DNA of 64,000 nt, taken from NCBI GenBank assembly GCA_022773425.1, contig JALFBM010000027.1, forward strand, positions 17,115 to 81,114, written 5' to 3'. Position numbers and translations under genes: made by a program. This document shows positions 26,308-35,033 of this stretch, piece by piece. The notes beneath the pieces are model-generated. The model saw only the letters and a list, made by a program, of their open reading frames with translations, did not search any database and was not told where the DNA came from. Source of the stretch: Selenomonadaceae bacterium (GTDB taxonomy: Bacteria; Bacillota; Negativicutes; Selenomonadales; Selenomonadaceae). The first letter of the stretch is position 1. Each line of letters begins with the position of its first letter.

Positions 26308-27616
26308 CGATGCAATCTCGCAAGAGGAAATTGATGCCCTGCTGAATGGCGGAATCCCGTCGGCAGATGGCGGAGACGCACCCGCGGGAGGTTCGGACTC
26401 AGGCAAGGCGGCGGATAAAGCGCCTGCAGATGCAGGAGCGGCTACTCCTGCTGGGACGGATTCATCTCAGTTCGATGATGTACTCTCCGATATGGAGAAG
26501 GACGCTCTCGGCGAAATCGGCAACATTTCGATGGGAAGTGCGGCGACGACGCTGTCCGTACTGCTCGGCCATAAGGTAAACATCACGACCCCGTCCGTGG
26601 CGGTCTCGACGATGGGCATCATCAAGGAAAACTACCCGATGCCGTATCTGATCGTCGAGGTCGGTTACACGACGGGCATCGATGGCAACAACGTCCTCGC
26701 GATCCAGGCACAAGATGCGGCCATCATTGCGGACCTCATGATGGGTGGCGATGGGACGACGCCGGACAGCGAACTCAATGAAATCCATATGAGTGCGGTC
26801 GGCGAGGCCATGAACCAGATGATGGGGACGGTCGCCACGTCGCTGTCGACGATGTTCAACAAAAAAATCGATATCTCGCCTCCGACGACGAACCTGATCG
26901 ACCTCAGCACGGAGGATAAGGTCACGGATATCGTTGGCGACAACAACGAGCCGGTCGCGCGCATTTCCTTCCGCATGGAGGTCGATGGCCTCATCGACAG
27001 CGAAATCATGCAGATCCTGCCGATCCACGTCGCAAAGGAAATGGTGCAGTCCCTGATGAACCCAGGGGCGGATGAGGAGGATCCTGCGTCGCAGCCGGCG
27101 GCCCCTGCGGCACCAACGCCGAGTCCCGCACCGACGCCGAGTCCTGCACCGCAGCCGGCACCGGCACCGCAGCCAGCTTCCACACCGACGCCAGCACCCG
27201 CACCGCAGCCGGCACCCGCACCGCAGCCAGCCGCTGCACCGGCACCGGGCTTTGGCTACGCGGCGGCGCCTCCGGCACAACCGCATGTCGCCACGAACGT
27301 CCCCGTGCAGCAGGCGCAGTTCACGCCGCTCAATACACAGCCGGTGCAGGTGAACGACGCGAACATCGGGTTGATCCTCGACGTACCGTTGGAGGTCACG
27401 GTCGAGCTCGGCCGCACGCGAAAATCCATCAAGGAAATCCTCGAGCTAACCAACGGTTCGATTATCGAGCTCAACAAGCTCGCCGGTGAGCCGGTCGATA
27501 TCCAGGTCAATGGCAAATTCCTGGCAAAGGGTGAAGTCGTTGTCATCGATGAGAATTTCGGCGTGCGCATCACCGAGATTGTGAGCCCGGAGGAAAGAGC
27601 AAGCAAGCTCCAGTGA
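26300..27616 (+). CDS. fliY: Flagellar motor switch phosphatase FliY (FliN-type)
   Basis: The 438-aa protein combines an N-terminal FliM-like peptide (AISQEEIDALLNGG), a CheC-type CheY-P phosphatase domain with two active-site helices (LGEIGNISMGSAATTLS; LNEIHMSAVGEAMNQMMGT), a long Ala/Pro/Gln linker (about residues 258-315), and a C-terminal FliN/SpoA domain (VPLEVTVELGRTRKSIKEIL). It forms the C ring and removes phosphate from CheY. ATG 26300 has AAGGAA upstream and overlaps fliM; an earlier in-frame start at 26261 is less likely. Confidence 0.95.
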   Translation: MSDDAISQEEIDALLNGGIPSADGGDAPAGGSDSGKAADKAPADAGAATPAGTDSSQFDDVLSDMEKDALGEIGNISMGSAATTLSVLLGHKVNITTPSVAVSTMGIIKENYPMPYLIVEVGYTTGIDGNNVLAIQAQDAAIIADLMMGGDGTTPDSELNEIHMSAVGEAMNQMMGTVATSLSTMFNKKIDISPPTTNLIDLSTEDKVTDIVGDNNEPVARISFRMEVDGLIDSEIMQILPIHVAKEMVQSLMNPGADEEDPASQPAAPAAPTPSPAPTPSPAPQPAPAPQPASTPTPAPAPQPAPAPQPAAAPAPGFGYAAAPPAQPHVATNVPVQQAQFTPLNTQPVQVNDANIGLILDVPLEVTVELGRTRKSIKEILELTNGSIIELNKLAGEPVDIQVNGKFLAKGEVVVIDENFGVRITEIVSPEERASKLQ

Positions 27617-27629
27617 TCCGGGGATTGAC

Positions 27630-27658
27630 TTGTTTAATCGGTGATTTTCCGATATAAT
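27630..27658 (+). promoter_or_regulatory. Predicted internal promoter before cheY
   Basis: TTGTTT (27630-27635), 17 bases, TATAAT (27653-27658). The -10 is preceded by CC, giving CCGATAT (27649-27655), the sigma-28 -10 core, but no good TAAA box lies 15 bases further up. A vegetative promoter is the safer reading. Confidence 0.55.
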
Positions 27659-27736
27659 AGCTTCAGGGGAAATCAAAAGGAATATCAGGGGCAAGGCATA
27701 CGCCGATGCTCATTCAAAGATGAGGAGAGATGAAAC

Positions 27737-28099
27737 ATGGCAGTACGGGTATTAGTCGTAGATGACGCAGCGTTCATGCGGATGATGGTTAAAGATATCC
27801 TGACAAAGAACGGTTACGAGGTCGTCGGAGAAGCAGAAAATGGCATGAAGGCCCTGGAAAAATACCAGGAACTCAAGCCGGATCTGGTCACGATGGATAT
27901 CACGATGCCGGAGATGGATGGCATTTCCGCCGTCAAAGAAATCAAAAAGGTCGATCCGAACGCGAAGATCGTTATGTGCAGCGCCATGGGCCAGCAGGCC
28001 ATGGTCATCGAGGCCATCCAGGCCGGCGCGCGTGACTTTATCGTCAAGCCGTTCCAGGCGGACCGCGTTTTGGAGGCTGTGCGCAAAGCAGTAGGCTGA
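27737..28099 (+). CDS. cheY: Chemotaxis response regulator CheY
   Basis: A 120-aa single receiver domain: acidic pocket DDAAFMR, phosphorylation Asp in TMDITMPEMDG, conserved Thr/Ser region and Lys in VKPFQ. Phosphorylated by CheA, it binds FliM and is reset by FliY/CheC. GAGGAGAG precedes the ATG. The stop overlaps fliO by one base (TGATG). Confidence 0.97.
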   Translation: MAVRVLVVDDAAFMRMMVKDILTKNGYEVVGEAENGMKALEKYQELKPDLVTMDITMPEMDGISAVKEIKKVDPNAKIVMCSAMGQQAMVIEAIQAGARDFIVKPFQADRVLEAVRKAVG

Positions 28100-28632
28100 T
28101 GACAGGAAAAAAGCAAAAGATTGTATTGGTGGGACTGGCAGGGTTGGCGGCAATTTTGTTGCTGACCATGGATCCCGCATCAGCTGCTGAGGAAGCGACT
28201 TCAGGCGGATACCTATCCGGCTATGAAAACACGGATCCCCGGCCTACGACGGTATCCTTGTGGTCGACTGCGGCCTATTTGCTCAGTTTATTCGCCATTT
28301 TTGCCTTTGTGGTGGGGATGGCCTATTTTGTTGCAAAGTATTTAGGCGGGCATTTTGCCAGGCAGCAGGCGGGAAACGGGGGAAGGCTTCTTTCGCACCT
28401 GCCGCTTGGGCCGAACCGGTCGGTCTGCGTCGTGGAGATGGCGGGCCGTTGTCTGTTGCTCGGTGTGACCGAACATCAGATTACGCTGCTCGCAGAGATC
28501 ACCGACCCCGGGGAAATCGAACGCCTCGAACACGACGCGGAGCATCACCCGGTGCAGCCGGATATGTTCGCAAAACAGTTCGGGACGCTCGGGGATTTCG
28601 TACAGAAAATTCCGCCGATGTTCCGGAAGTAA
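28099..28632 (+). CDS. fliO: Flagellar biosynthesis protein FliO (FliZ-type)
   Basis: The 177-aa protein has a signal-like N-terminus (about 1-29, ending PASA), a membrane segment (about 57-78) and a cytoplasmic FliO domain (LSHLPLGPNRSVCVVEMAGRCLLLGVTEHQITLL, in part). FliO helps assemble the FliP export-gate ring. Position between cheY and fliP matches B. subtilis fliZ. Confidence 0.92.
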   Translation: MTGKKQKIVLVGLAGLAAILLLTMDPASAAEEATSGGYLSGYENTDPRPTTVSLWSTAAYLLSLFAIFAFVVGMAYFVAKYLGGHFARQQAGNGGRLLSHLPLGPNRSVCVVEMAGRCLLLGVTEHQITLLAEITDPGEIERLEHDAEHHPVQPDMFAKQFGTLGDFVQKIPPMFRK

Positions 28633-28639
28633 GGTCAGA

Positions 28640-29419
28640 ATGAAAAGGGGTTGTAGGCGTTTGAGACGCCCAAATGTTTTACTTTTACTGGGCGGCGTGC
28701 TGGTGCTTTTGGCCTGGTGGGCCGGGAGCGCGGATGCAGCACCGGTGATTCCTTCTGTGAACGTCGACGTCGGAACGGCGGCCAAACCGCAGGACGTCGC
28801 CGCGACCTTGCAGGTCGCGGCCGTCCTGACCATCGTTTCGCTTGCGCCGGGCATTTTGATGATGACGACGTCTTTCGTACGCATTGTCGTCGTGCTCGGT
28901 TTCCTGCGGAACGCGCTGTCGACGCAGAACGTCCCGCCAAACCAGGTCGTTATCGCGTTGTCCCTGTTCCTGACGTTCTACATCATGGCGCCGTATTGGG
29001 GGCAGGCGAACGAGCAGGGCATACAGCCCTACTTGAACGGGCAGATTACCCAGGAGCAGGCCATCGACAACACGGTGGAACCGATCCGCGAATTCATGTT
29101 TAAGCAGACGCGGGAATCGGATCTCGCGCTCTTCGTCAATCTATCCAATGCCGAACGGCCGGATGGTCCGGAGGACGTTTCGACGGTTACGCTGATTCCG
29201 GCGTTTATTATCAGCGAGCTCAAGACGGCATTTCAGATCGGCTTCATGATCTACATCCCGTTTATCGTCATCGATATGATCGTCGCGAGTACGCTGATGT
29301 CGATGGGCATGATGATGCTACCGCCGGTTATGATCTCGTTGCCGTTTAAGATCCTGTTGTTCGTCATGGTCGATGGCTGGCATTTGCTGATCAAGTCGCT
29401 GATCGTCAGCTTCAAATAA
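28640..29419 (+). CDS. fliP: Flagellar export gate protein FliP
   Basis: The 259-aa membrane protein has a cleavable signal sequence (to about residue 34) and the FliP blocks SLAPGILMMTTSFVRIVVVLGFLRNAL (part), AFIISELKTAFQIGFMIYIPF and MMMLPPVMISLPFKILLFVMVDGW (part). It forms the core pore of the export gate with FliQ and FliR. GAAAAGGGG lies upstream. Confidence 0.97.
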   Translation: MKRGCRRLRRPNVLLLLGGVLVLLAWWAGSADAAPVIPSVNVDVGTAAKPQDVAATLQVAAVLTIVSLAPGILMMTTSFVRIVVVLGFLRNALSTQNVPPNQVVIALSLFLTFYIMAPYWGQANEQGIQPYLNGQITQEQAIDNTVEPIREFMFKQTRESDLALFVNLSNAERPDGPEDVSTVTLIPAFIISELKTAFQIGFMIYIPFIVIDMIVASTLMSMGMMMLPPVMISLPFKILLFVMVDGWHLLIKSLIVSFK

Positions 29420-29459
29420 CCTTGTGCGTTGCTTTCATCGGGAAAGGGGAGAGGAGAAG

Positions 29460-29729
29460 ATGTCCGGAGATCTGGTTATCCAGCTGGGGCAGCAGGCGCT
29501 CTGGATCGTCATGATCGTCTCCGCACCGATGCTTGGGCTCGGGCTCATCGTCGGCCTCGCGGTCAGCGTGTTCCAGGCGACGACGTCTATCCAGGAGCAG
29601 ACGCTCGCGTTCATCCCAAAGATCATCGCGGTGTTTGTCGCCATTCTGCTGTTCGGCCCGTGGATGCTCCGCATTATGGTCGAGTATTTGACGAATCTTT
29701 TGGTGAATTTGCCGAGTTACATCAGCTAA
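29460..29729 (+). CDS. fliQ: Flagellar export gate protein FliQ
   Basis: An 89-aa protein with two membrane helices; the motif VSVFQATTSIQEQTLAFIPK is diagnostic for FliQ. The ATG at 29460 follows GGGGAGAGGAG. Confidence 0.97.
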   Translation: MSGDLVIQLGQQALWIVMIVSAPMLGLGLIVGLAVSVFQATTSIQEQTLAFIPKIIAVFVAILLFGPWMLRIMVEYLTNLLVNLPSYIS

Positions 29730-29741
29730 AGGGAGAATTCT

Positions 29742-30524
29742 ATGGATTATTTTACCCTTATGCAGGATCACGCAGCGGTTTTTCTGCTGATGCTGACCCG
29801 TGTCAGCGGTATTTTCATCATTTCTCCTTTCTTCGGCAGTATCAATGTTCCCGTGTATATCCGCGCGGCGGCATCGTTTGTCTTCACGGTTGTGCTGTTT
29901 CCCGTCGTGGACGGTCTCGGGACCGTGCAGACGCCGCCATCGGTGCTTGCCTATTCCGTTGCTGTACTTGAGGAACTTTTTATCGGCTGGCTCATCGGCT
30001 TTGTCGCCTATGTGGCCTTCTCTGCGATCCAAATGGCCGGCAAGATCATGGATATGCAGGTGGGCTTTGCCATTGTCAATGTGATGGATCCAACTTCCGG
30101 TCAGCAGATGCCGCTTATCGGGAGTTTTCTTTATAATTTAGGGATTATCATTTTTCTCGCGACGAACGGGCATCATATGATCATTGCGTCGCTGGTCGAG
30201 AGTTTTCGCGCCGTGCCGATTCTGACGATGCAGCCGAGTTTGTCTCTGCCGGTTATCCTGACGGATTTTGTGGCTGGGACGTTCGTGACGGGCATGAAAA
30301 TCGCCATGCCGGTCACGTTCGCGATCCTGCTGACGAATGTCGGCCTCGGGATTCTCGCGCGCACGATGCCGCAGATGAACATCTTTGTCGTCGGCATCCC
30401 GCTGCAGCTCATCATCGGCGTCGGCGTGCTCTCGATGCTCCTGCCGTTCTACGTTCTGTTTCTGGATGTGTTGTTCAATGAAATGTATGGGAATATCAGC
30501 ATTGCCCTGCGCGCACTCCAGTAG
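29742..30524 (+). CDS. fliR: Flagellar export gate protein FliR
   Basis: The 260-aa protein has multiple membrane segments and FliR motifs (RVSGIFIISPFFGSINVP, MQVGFAIVNVMDPTSGQQMPLIG in part, NIFVVGIPLQLIIGVGVL). It completes the FliPQR gate. The flhB reading frame is already open across its last part. Confidence 0.96.
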   Translation: MDYFTLMQDHAAVFLLMLTRVSGIFIISPFFGSINVPVYIRAAASFVFTVVLFPVVDGLGTVQTPPSVLAYSVAVLEELFIGWLIGFVAYVAFSAIQMAGKIMDMQVGFAIVNVMDPTSGQQMPLIGSFLYNLGIIIFLATNGHHMIIASLVESFRAVPILTMQPSLSLPVILTDFVAGTFVTGMKIAMPVTFAILLTNVGLGILARTMPQMNIFVVGIPLQLIIGVGVLSMLLPFYVLFLDVLFNEMYGNISIALRALQ

Positions 30525-31626
30525 CGGGGCATGGGAGGAGACGGCCCCGTTTGTCCTGGATCTGCAGCTCTTTGCGGACGGGGACAAGACCGAGGAGCCG
30601 ACGAGCAAACGGCGGAGCGACGCGAAGAAAAAGGGCCAGGTCGGCCGGAGTACGGAGCTCAGCACGGCATTCGTGCTGCTGATCGGCTTCTTTACCATCA
30701 AGATGCTCGCGCAGTCCATTTATCACGAGCTGAACGCGTATATGACCTATATATTCGGGCATCTCGATCAGACGCTCGACGCCGAGAATCTCGTCAATTT
30801 GTTTGCCGAGGCATCGATTGTCTTCGCGAAAACCGCGCTGCCGATCATGCTCGCTGTCATGCTGATCGGTCTCGGCATCAATTTTTTTCAGGTCGGGCTC
30901 AACTTCAATACGGAGAAAATCCAGCCGAAGCTCAGCAACCTGAACCCCATCAACGGCGTTGGCCGCATGTTTTCCAAGCGTTCGCTCGTCGAGCTCGTGA
31001 AATCCCTGCTGAAGATCCTCGTCATCGGGGCATTCCTCTACATGGTGCTCAAGGATCAGATCCTCGCAATGCCGCAGTTCATCTACTACGACCTCGACAC
31101 GAGCCTCGGGCAGATGGTCAACATCGTGCTGAAGATGGCGTTTCAGATCTGCGGCGTCATCATGATCATCGGTGTCCTCGACTATGGCTACCAGAAATGG
31201 CAGACGACACAGGATCTGAAGATGACGAAGCAAGAAGTCAAGGACGAGTTCAAGCAGACCGAGGGGGATCCGCAGATCAAGGGCAAGATCCGGCAGAAAC
31301 AGCGCCAGATGGCTATGTCCCGCATGATGAAGGAAGTCCCGAAGGCGGACGTCATTGTCACGAATCCGACGCATTTTGCGGTCGCGCTCGAGTATCACAA
31401 GGGCATGTCAGCGCCGAAAGTCCTCGCGAAAGGCCAGGATCTCGTCGCACAGAAGATCAAGGCCATCGGCCGTGAGCACCACGTGCCGCTGGTCGAGAAT
31501 GTGCCGCTGGCGCGCGCACTTTACCGGACCACCGAAATCGGCGATTTCATCCCGCCGGAGCTTTACCAGTCCGTCGCGGAGGTCCTCGCATATATCTATC
31601 GTCTGAAGCATCACCAGACGGCGTGA
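30502..31626 (+). CDS. flhB: Flagellar export switch protein FlhB (start uncertain)
   Basis: The protein has the FlhB N-terminal signature (LDLQLFADGDKTEEPTSKRR), four membrane helices, and the self-cleaving NPTH motif (VTNPTHFAVALEY). FlhB switches substrate class after hook completion. No ATG, GTG or TTG stands in frame just before LDLQLF: the codon 6 bases after GGGAGGAG (30533-30540) is CCG at 30547. In-frame candidates are ATG 30487, TTG 30502 (given here) and CTG 30556. The first two add about 18-23 residues and overlap fliR. The gene is otherwise complete. Confidence 0.85.
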   Translation: MPCAHSSSGAWEETAPFVLDLQLFADGDKTEEPTSKRRSDAKKKGQVGRSTELSTAFVLLIGFFTIKMLAQSIYHELNAYMTYIFGHLDQTLDAENLVNLFAEASIVFAKTALPIMLAVMLIGLGINFFQVGLNFNTEKIQPKLSNLNPINGVGRMFSKRSLVELVKSLLKILVIGAFLYMVLKDQILAMPQFIYYDLDTSLGQMVNIVLKMAFQICGVIMIIGVLDYGYQKWQTTQDLKMTKQEVKDEFKQTEGDPQIKGKIRQKQRQMAMSRMMKEVPKADVIVTNPTHFAVALEYHKGMSAPKVLAKGQDLVAQKIKAIGREHHVPLVENVPLARALYRTTEIGDFIPPELYQSVAEVLAYIYRLKHHQTA

Positions 31627-31668
31627 TCCGTCGGATATCATTGCGTTTAACAAGAAGGAGAAATGCGT

Positions 31669-33756
31669 ATGGCTGCAACCGGAGCCGCTTCCCTGAAGTC
31701 GGGTGGCAACTTCATCCAACGATACAGCGATGTCCTCATCGCGGTAGCCATCGTTACGATCGTCGTCATGATGATCATTCCGCTGCCGACGTTCCTGCTC
31801 GATCTGCTGATCTGCCTGAACATCACCATCGCGCTGCTCGTCGTCATGGCGGTCATCTACAACGTCGAGGCCCTCGACCTCTCGATTTTTCCATCGCTGC
31901 TGCTGATTACGACACTCTTCCGGCTGGCGCTGAACATCTCGTCGACGCGCTTGATCTTGCTCGACGGCTTTGCCGGCGAGGTCATCACGGCGTTTGGTAA
32001 CTTTGTCGTCGGCGGCAACGCGGTCGTCGGCTTCATCGTGTTCATCATCCTTGTCATCATCAACTTCCTCGTCATCACGAAGGGCTCGGAACGCGTGGCA
32101 GAAGTTTCCGCTCGTTTCACCCTCGACGCGATGCCGGGCAAGCAGATGTCCATCGACGCGGATCTGAATCAGGGTGCTATCACCGACGCGGAGGCGCGCC
32201 GCCGCCGCGAAAAGATTCAACGCGAAGCGGACTTCTTCGGCGCAATGGATGGTGCTTCGAAGTTCGTCAAGGGCGATGCCGTGGCGGCCATCATCATCAT
32301 GTTTATCAACATTTCCGCGGGCTTCGTCATCGGCATGCTGCAGCGAGGACTCGACGCACAGGCGGCGCTGCAGCAGTACACCCTGCTGACCGTCGGCGAA
32401 GGCCTCGTTTCGCAGATCCCGGCCCTGCTGATCTCGACGGCTACGGGCCTCATCGTCACGCGCGCCGGCGCGGAGGGCAACCTCGGACGCGACCTCGTCG
32501 ACCAGCTGTTCCGCAACGACCGCATTTTCTTCATCCTGTCCGGGGTATTGGTGTTCTTTGCCGTCGTGCCGGGCCTGCCAGGCATCCCGTTTGCGACCCT
32601 TTCGCTCCTCTGTGCGTTCATCGGCTATCAGCTCAAACGCGGGACGGAGAAAGTGCTGCCGACCGAGGAAAAGAAGAAGGAGACGCAGAAGGCGGTCGCG
32701 CGCCGCGAGGCCGCGAAACCGGAAAACATCGTCTCGCTGCTGCATGTCGATCCGATGGAACTCGAAATCGGCTACAGTCTGATCCCGCTCGTCGATACGG
32801 GACAGGGCGGCGACCTGCTCGACCGCATCGTCATGATCCGGCGGCAGTGCGCGCTGGAGCTCGGCCTCGTCGTGCCGACCATCCGCATCCGCGATAACAT
32901 CCAGATCAAGCCGAACGCCTATATCATCAAGCTCAAGGGCATTGAGATCGCGAAAGGCGAGCTCATGCTCGATCATTACCTCGCGATGAACTCCGGTACG
33001 GTGTTCGAAGAGGTGCCGGGTATCGAAACGACGGAGCCGGCTTTCGGGCTGCCGGCGCTTTGGATCCCGGAGAACGAGCGTGAGCAGGCGGAACTCAACG
33101 GTTACACGGTCGTCGATGCCGTATCCGTGCTTGCAACGCATCTCACGGAGGTCATCAAGCAGCACGCCGACGAGATCCTCGGCCGTCAGGAGACGCAGAA
33201 CCTCATCGACAATCTCAAAAAGACCAACGAGGCACTGGTCAGCGAGGTCGTCCCGAATCTCATGAGCGTCGGCGAGGTGCAGAAGGTCCTGCAGGGTCTT
33301 CTGCACGAGCGCGTTTCCATCCGCGATATGGAGACGATTCTCGAGGTGCTTTCCGACTATGCGCGCGCGACAAAGGACCCGGAGGTTCTCACGGAGTACG
33401 TGCGGCACGCGATGGCGCGCCAGATCACGCAGCAAAACGTACAGAACGGCGTGTTGCCATGCGTAACACTCGATCCGGCGCTCGAGAATCGTATTGCAGG
33501 CGGCATCCAGCGCACGGATCACGGCTCCTATGTGAGCCTTGACCCGGATTCGATGCAAAAGCTCATCGACGCGCTGAACAAAGAACTCGAGAAGCTCACC
33601 AATATGGGCTATCAGCCTATCGTTCTGACGAGCCCGGCCGTCCGGCCGTACTTCCGCAAGCTTGTCGAGCGCTCCGTGCCGGGCATCATCGTGCTCTCAC
33701 ATGCGGAGATCGAGCAGTCCGTAGAAATTCAGATTCTTGGGGTGGTGAAGATCTAA
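31669..33756 (+). CDS. flhA: Flagellar export gate protein FlhA
   Basis: About 695 aa: eight membrane helices in the N-terminal half (PLPTFLLDLLICLNITIALLVVM in part; FPSLLLITTLFRLALNISSTR in part), the FHIPEP-family block VSARFTLDAMPGKQMSIDAD, then a large cytoplasmic domain that docks chaperone-substrate pairs. The second ATG (31669) is preferred because AAGGAG lies 8 bases upstream; ATG 31663 is too close to it. Confidence 0.97.
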   Translation: MAATGAASLKSGGNFIQRYSDVLIAVAIVTIVVMMIIPLPTFLLDLLICLNITIALLVVMAVIYNVEALDLSIFPSLLLITTLFRLALNISSTRLILLDGFAGEVITAFGNFVVGGNAVVGFIVFIILVIINFLVITKGSERVAEVSARFTLDAMPGKQMSIDADLNQGAITDAEARRRREKIQREADFFGAMDGASKFVKGDAVAAIIIMFINISAGFVIGMLQRGLDAQAALQQYTLLTVGEGLVSQIPALLISTATGLIVTRAGAEGNLGRDLVDQLFRNDRIFFILSGVLVFFAVVPGLPGIPFATLSLLCAFIGYQLKRGTEKVLPTEEKKKETQKAVARREAAKPENIVSLLHVDPMELEIGYSLIPLVDTGQGGDLLDRIVMIRRQCALELGLVVPTIRIRDNIQIKPNAYIIKLKGIEIAKGELMLDHYLAMNSGTVFEEVPGIETTEPAFGLPALWIPENEREQAELNGYTVVDAVSVLATHLTEVIKQHADEILGRQETQNLIDNLKKTNEALVSEVVPNLMSVGEVQKVLQGLLHERVSIRDMETILEVLSDYARATKDPEVLTEYVRHAMARQITQQNVQNGVLPCVTLDPALENRIAGGIQRTDHGSYVSLDPDSMQKLIDALNKELEKLTNMGYQPIVLTSPAVRPYFRKLVERSVPGIIVLSHAEIEQSVEIQILGVVKI

Positions 33757-35028
33757 GTGCAGATCAAGGTATTCAAGGCTCCTACGATGAAAGAATGTAT
33801 GGAGCAGGTGAAACGAGAACTAGGCAGGGATGCCGTGATTCTCCATACGAAGAAATACAAGGACGGCGGATTTTTCGGCTACGGCGGCTCTGAGGTTGTC
33901 GAAGTCACGGCGGCCATCGAGGATCAGCCGGAGAATCAGCGCGAGACGACGAAAAAAACGGCGCCGAAGCCCGTGATGCCGGCAAACGTTCTCGGCCAGT
34001 ATAAGACAGCGGGTACGCAGGCCGGCGTGGATATCGCCGCCAAGGAGACGATGCCCGAAAGTCAGGCGGCCTATATGCCGCCGCGCAAGCCCGCTGCCGC
34101 AGTGGCGCCGGTGCAGGCCGCCATGCCACAGGGAAGTTCGGCAGCACAGGCTGGCCGGCCCGAAGACCAGCAGAAAATCGAGCAGCTCGAGACCGAGCTC
34201 GCCCAGATGAAATCCATGCTCGCGCAGGTGATGAGCAAGAACGAGACGCCGGGCAAGGTGACGCTCCAGGAAACGCTGCAGCGTCAGGGCGTTGCGGAGC
34301 ATATCCTGAAGGATTTTGCGGCGCAGGCCTCAGCCGGCGATACGCTCGTCGATGAGATGGATCCAGAGGCGCAGAAAATCCTGGCCGGATTCCTGGAGCG
34401 GAATGTGCCATTCCAGCAGGGCCTCCGGCAGGATGGGGAAAAGCCGCATATCGCCGCGCTGATCGGCCCGACCGGCGTCGGCAAGACGACGACGCTCGCG
34501 AAGATCGCGGCGCGGCTCGTGCTCGAGAAAAACGTTCGGGCTGCGCTGATTACGGCGGACACCTACCGGATCTCCGCGGTCGAACAGCTCAAGACGTATT
34601 CCGATATCATCGGGCTGCCGCTGGAGATCGTCTACACGCCGGACGAACTGCGCGTCGCCATGCACAAGCATCGCGACAAGGATCTGATTCTGATCGATAC
34701 GGCCGGGCGCAGCCAGCATAACGCATACCAGATGAAGGAGCTGCAGGATTTTCTGAAGGTCTCGCCGCGCATCGAGAAACATCTCGTCATGAGCGCGACG
34801 ACGAAGGATCTCGACGCGGCCGATATCCTGCAGAAATTCTCCGTCTGCAAACCGGATGGGCTTATCTTTACCAAGACGGACGAAACGCGCAGCCTCGGGC
34901 TCATTGTGAATCTGCTCTATCAGCACAAGGATATCCGGCTTTCTTTCTTGACGAATGGACAGAGCGTACCGGATGATATCCGCGCGGCGGATGCCGGGGC
35001 GCTCGCGGAACTTCTACTCGGAGTTTGA
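33757..35028 (+). CDS. flhF: SRP-like GTPase FlhF (flagellar placement)
   Basis: The 423-aa protein has an N-terminal basic B domain (MKECMEQVKRELGRDAVILH), a Gln/Ala-rich middle part, and an SRP-type NG GTPase domain (GPTGVGKTTTLAKIAARL, DTYRISAVEQLKTYSDI, LILIDTAGRSQHN, FTKTDETRSLG). FlhF fixes where flagella are built. GTG starts directly after the flhA stop. It overlaps the flhG frame. Confidence 0.95.
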   Translation: MQIKVFKAPTMKECMEQVKRELGRDAVILHTKKYKDGGFFGYGGSEVVEVTAAIEDQPENQRETTKKTAPKPVMPANVLGQYKTAGTQAGVDIAAKETMPESQAAYMPPRKPAAAVAPVQAAMPQGSSAAQAGRPEDQQKIEQLETELAQMKSMLAQVMSKNETPGKVTLQETLQRQGVAEHILKDFAAQASAGDTLVDEMDPEAQKILAGFLERNVPFQQGLRQDGEKPHIAALIGPTGVGKTTTLAKIAARLVLEKNVRAALITADTYRISAVEQLKTYSDIIGLPLEIVYTPDELRVAMHKHRDKDLILIDTAGRSQHNAYQMKELQDFLKVSPRIEKHLVMSATTKDLDAADILQKFSVCKPDGLIFTKTDETRSLGLIVNLLYQHKDIRLSFLTNGQSVPDDIRAADAGALAELLLGV

Positions 35029-35033
35029 GGCCT

